Positions 61,966-64,000 of a stretch of 64,000 nt of DNA are shown here, piece by piece. Under the pieces are notes generated by a model, which saw only the letters and a program-made list of their open reading frames with translations, did no database searches and was not told the DNA's origin. Origin of the DNA: Paenibacillus marchantiae (GTDB lineage Bacteria > Bacillota > Bacilli > Paenibacillales > Paenibacillaceae). Positions within the stretch are counted from its first letter, which is position 1. Every line of letters starts with the position of its first letter. The position numbers and the translations under genes are program-made. The stretch spans positions 1,736,001 to 1,800,000 of the forward strand of contig NZ_CP118270.1 in the NCBI RefSeq assembly GCF_028771845.1, written 5' to 3'.

Positions 61966-64000
61966 ATGGGAACCGGACAGGAACAGGTGAAAAGGGAACT
62001 GCTGCTGGATGGATTGGATTGCGCGAACTGCGCATTGAAGATTGAGAATGGCGTCAAAAAAATTAAAGGCATTTCCGATTGCTCAGTCAATTTTGTGACC
62101 AAAACCTTATCCATGCACACCACATCCGATATGGATGAGCAGGTGGTGGAAGAAGCGAAGCGCAAAGTACTTCGGCTGGAGCCGCATATTCGTATTTCGG
62201 AAAAAGGTAAATCATCACAAGGCAGTCGTAGTTCTGCAGATTCAATAAACCAAGCTAACGGCAATGTGCACGCACATGCAGGTAGCGGAGCTCACACGCA
62301 TGAGCATACTCCGAGTGGGCACGATCATGCTGGTCACTCCCATGACCATGACCACGGTCATCATCACGGAGCCCAAGATCACGGTCATGATCACGGTCAT
62401 GCGGACGGTCACGATCATGACGATGCGCATGCCGGACACTCACATGAACATGGCGCTGGGCAGACAAAGGTGCTGCTTGCACGCCTGGCGGCAGGCTCCA
62501 TTTTGGTAGCAGCCGCGATCTGGTCTCCGCTGGAAGGCTGGGCGCAGCTTGCACTCTATGTTGTCGCTTATCTGATCGCAGGGGGAGATATCGTTCTCCA
62601 GGCGTTCAAAAATATTATTCGCGGTCAGGTATTCGATGAATACTTCCTGATGTCCGTGGCCACCATCGGTGCTTTTGCCATTGGTCAATACCCCGAAGGT
62701 GTTGCGGTCATGCTCTTCTATCAGCTAGGTGAGCTGTTTCAGGGGCTGGCGGTTAATCGGTCAAGGAAGTCGATCCAGTCGCTGATGGATATTCGCCCGG
62801 ACTATGCCAATATGCTGATTGGCGCGGGAGAAGAGACCAAGCGAGTGTCGCCGGAAGAAGTACGTATTGGAGACCGCATCTTGGTTAAAGCGGGTGAGCG
62901 AGTACCTCTGGACGGGATTGTTAAGGCAGGTCGTTCCATGGTGGACACTTCCGCTCTGACAGGTGAGTCAGTTCCGCGTGAACTGGAACCCGGTAGTGAT
63001 GTACTGAGTGGTTTCGTGAACAAAAACGGAATGTTAACTATCGAAGTAACAAAAACTTTTGGTGAATCCACGGTATCCAAAATTTTGGATCTGGTGCAGA
63101 ATGCGAGCAGCCGCAAAGCCAAAACGGAACATTTTATTAGCAAATTTGCCCGTTATTATACACCGGTTGTCGTCATTCTCGCCGCGTTGATTGCGCTCGT
63201 TCCACCATTGGTGCTCGGTGGTGCGACATTTGCCGATTGGATCTATCGTGCACTGGTCTTCCTCGTGATCTCTTGTCCGTGTGCGCTGGTCGTTTCCATT
63301 CCGCTTGGTTTTTTCGGCGGTATCGGAGCTGCCTCGCGTAACGGTATTCTCATCAAAGGAAGTAACTACCTTGAAGCCTTGAACGATGTCAAAGTCGTTG
63401 TTTTCGATAAAACGGGTACACTAACTAAAGGTGTTTTCAAAGTAACAGCTATTCGCCCTGAAGATGGGCGTAACGAAGATGAATTGATGGAGCTTGCGGC
63501 AATTGCCGAGGCTCATTCCAATCATCCGATTGCTGAATCCATTCGCGCAGCTTGGGCAAAAGATATCCGGACCCAAGGTGTGGATGATTACGATGAGGTT
63601 GCAGGGCATGGCATCAAGGTCAGTGTGGATGGACGTGAAGTACTTGCTGGTAACGCCAAATTGATGGAACAGACAGGTATCTCCTACACGACTCCACAAA
63701 CCGTAGGCACAGTGGTGCACGTTGCCGAATCGGGTTCGTATGTCGGTCACCTGATCATTGCCGATGAGGTTAAGGATGATGCAGCGGCAGCCATTCAGGC
63801 ACTCAAGAAGCTAGGTATCCGCAAAACAGTGATGCTGACAGGGGATGCCAAGGCTGTTGGTGAAGCTGTAGGGCGTGAGCTGGGTGTCGATGAAGTATAC
63901 GCTGAGCTGCTGCCACAGCATAAAGTCGAACAGTTGGAGCGTCTCGAAGCTGCCAAATCACCGAAGGAGAAAATGGTGTTTGTCGGTGACGGTATTAATG
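61966..64000 (+). CDS. Heavy-metal P1B-type ATPase (Zn/Cd/Pb exporter, CadA/ZntA-like), 3' partial
   Basis: This ATP-driven exporter protects the cell from zinc, cadmium or lead. The first 678 codons lie in the window. An N-terminal HMA domain has the metal-binding GLDCANCALKIENG (C19, C22). A His/Asp/Gly-rich linker (about residues 102-162) follows, then the membrane part with the CPC motif SCPCALVVSIP (437-439), which marks zinc/cadmium pumps, and the catalytic loop VFDKTGTLTKG with D481 as the phosphorylated aspartate. TGES occurs as LTGESVPRE. The window ends in VFVGDGIN (from residue 672), just short of the GDGxNDxP motif. AAGGGGAG precedes the ATG. Divergent from its likely repressor. 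Confidence 0.95.
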   Translation, partial: MGTGQEQVKRELLLDGLDCANCALKIENGVKKIKGISDCSVNFVTKTLSMHTTSDMDEQVVEEAKRKVLRLEPHIRISEKGKSSQGSRSSADSINQANGNVHAHAGSGAHTHEHTPSGHDHAGHSHDHDHGHHHGAQDHGHDHGHADGHDHDDAHAGHSHEHGAGQTKVLLARLAAGSILVAAAIWSPLEGWAQLALYVVAYLIAGGDIVLQAFKNIIRGQVFDEYFLMSVATIGAFAIGQYPEGVAVMLFYQLGELFQGLAVNRSRKSIQSLMDIRPDYANMLIGAGEETKRVSPEEVRIGDRILVKAGERVPLDGIVKAGRSMVDTSALTGESVPRELEPGSDVLSGFVNKNGMLTIEVTKTFGESTVSKILDLVQNASSRKAKTEHFISKFARYYTPVVVILAALIALVPPLVLGGATFADWIYRALVFLVISCPCALVVSIPLGFFGGIGAASRNGILIKGSNYLEALNDVKVVVFDKTGTLTKGVFKVTAIRPEDGRNEDELMELAAIAEAHSNHPIAESIRAAWAKDIRTQGVDDYDEVAGHGIKVSVDGREVLAGNAKLMEQTGISYTTPQTVGTVVHVAESGSYVGHLIIADEVKDDAAAAIQALKKLGIRKTVMLTGDAKAVGEAVGRELGVDEVYAELLPQHKVEQLERLEAAKSPKEKMVFVGDGIN

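Overview
The window is a piece of a low-to-mid GC Gram-positive chromosome. Gene content and style point to Paenibacillus or a close relative: strong AGGAGG-type ribosome sites, lipoboxes, copper-amine-oxidase-type stalk domains on exported proteins, a caa3 oxidase operon ctaCDEFG, sigma-D and CcpA-like sites, a guanine riboswitch on xpt-pbuX, and an unusually Ala/Arg/Gly-rich SWIM protein beside a SNF2 helicase. This is inference from family knowledge; no 16S gene is present. I saw no tRNA, rRNA, insertion sequence, prophage or CRISPR array. Genes run off both ends: an ABC permease at base 1 and a metal P-type ATPase at base 64000.

Layout. 1-5971: peptide-type ABC transporter (permease, lipoprotein, DppD and DppF ATPases) with an M20 peptidase/deacylase inside the operon. 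6228-6680: stand-alone CheW behind a sigma-D-like promoter. 6965-11036: SNF2 helicase plus SWIM zinc-finger partner. 11356-17810: VanY-type carboxypeptidase, RidA, stalk-domain protein, acetyltransferase, Gfo/Idh oxidoreductase, quinone-oxidoreductase-like dehydrogenase and an unknown protein. 17896-24600: UvrD-type helicase, zinc-ribbon protein, TrmB regulator, NUDIX hydrolase, unknown protein and MscL with a zinc-ribbon tail. 24890-27220: guanine riboswitch, xpt, pbuX. 27528-29881: small proteins, one apparently starting with ATT, and a methionine aminopeptidase. 30462-35914: caa3 cytochrome oxidase operon ctaCDEFG and a DUF420 protein. 36026-41248: beta/gamma-crystallin-like protein, a Gly/Asp/His-rich protein, and a GntR(YtrA)-controlled ABC module followed by a NatAB-like exporter.

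41446-51498 holds a TraB-type protein and then the most interesting unit: a secreted GH8 chitosanase/endoglucanase (+ strand) facing a six-gene operon (- strand) for a sugar ABC importer without its own ATPase, a LacI repressor, a BadF/NAGK-type sugar kinase and a GH4 NAD-dependent glycosidase. The two transcription units share a nearly identical 22-bp palindrome (one copy before the chitosanase, two copies 74 bp apart before the importer). I read this as a single regulon for depolymerising chitosan or a related beta-glucan, importing the oligomers, phosphorylating them and cleaving them inside the cell.

51829-64000: FlxA-like coiled-coil protein, MATE exporter behind two TetR-like palindromes flanking a 5-bp repeat, methyltransferase, ECF sigma factor with its probable anti-sigma partner, DUF523 protein, nitroreductase, a possibly leaderless ArsR gene, luciferase-like monooxygenase, AI-2E-family membrane protein, and a divergent metal-sensor ArsR / Zn-Cd P1B ATPase pair with a His-rich linker.
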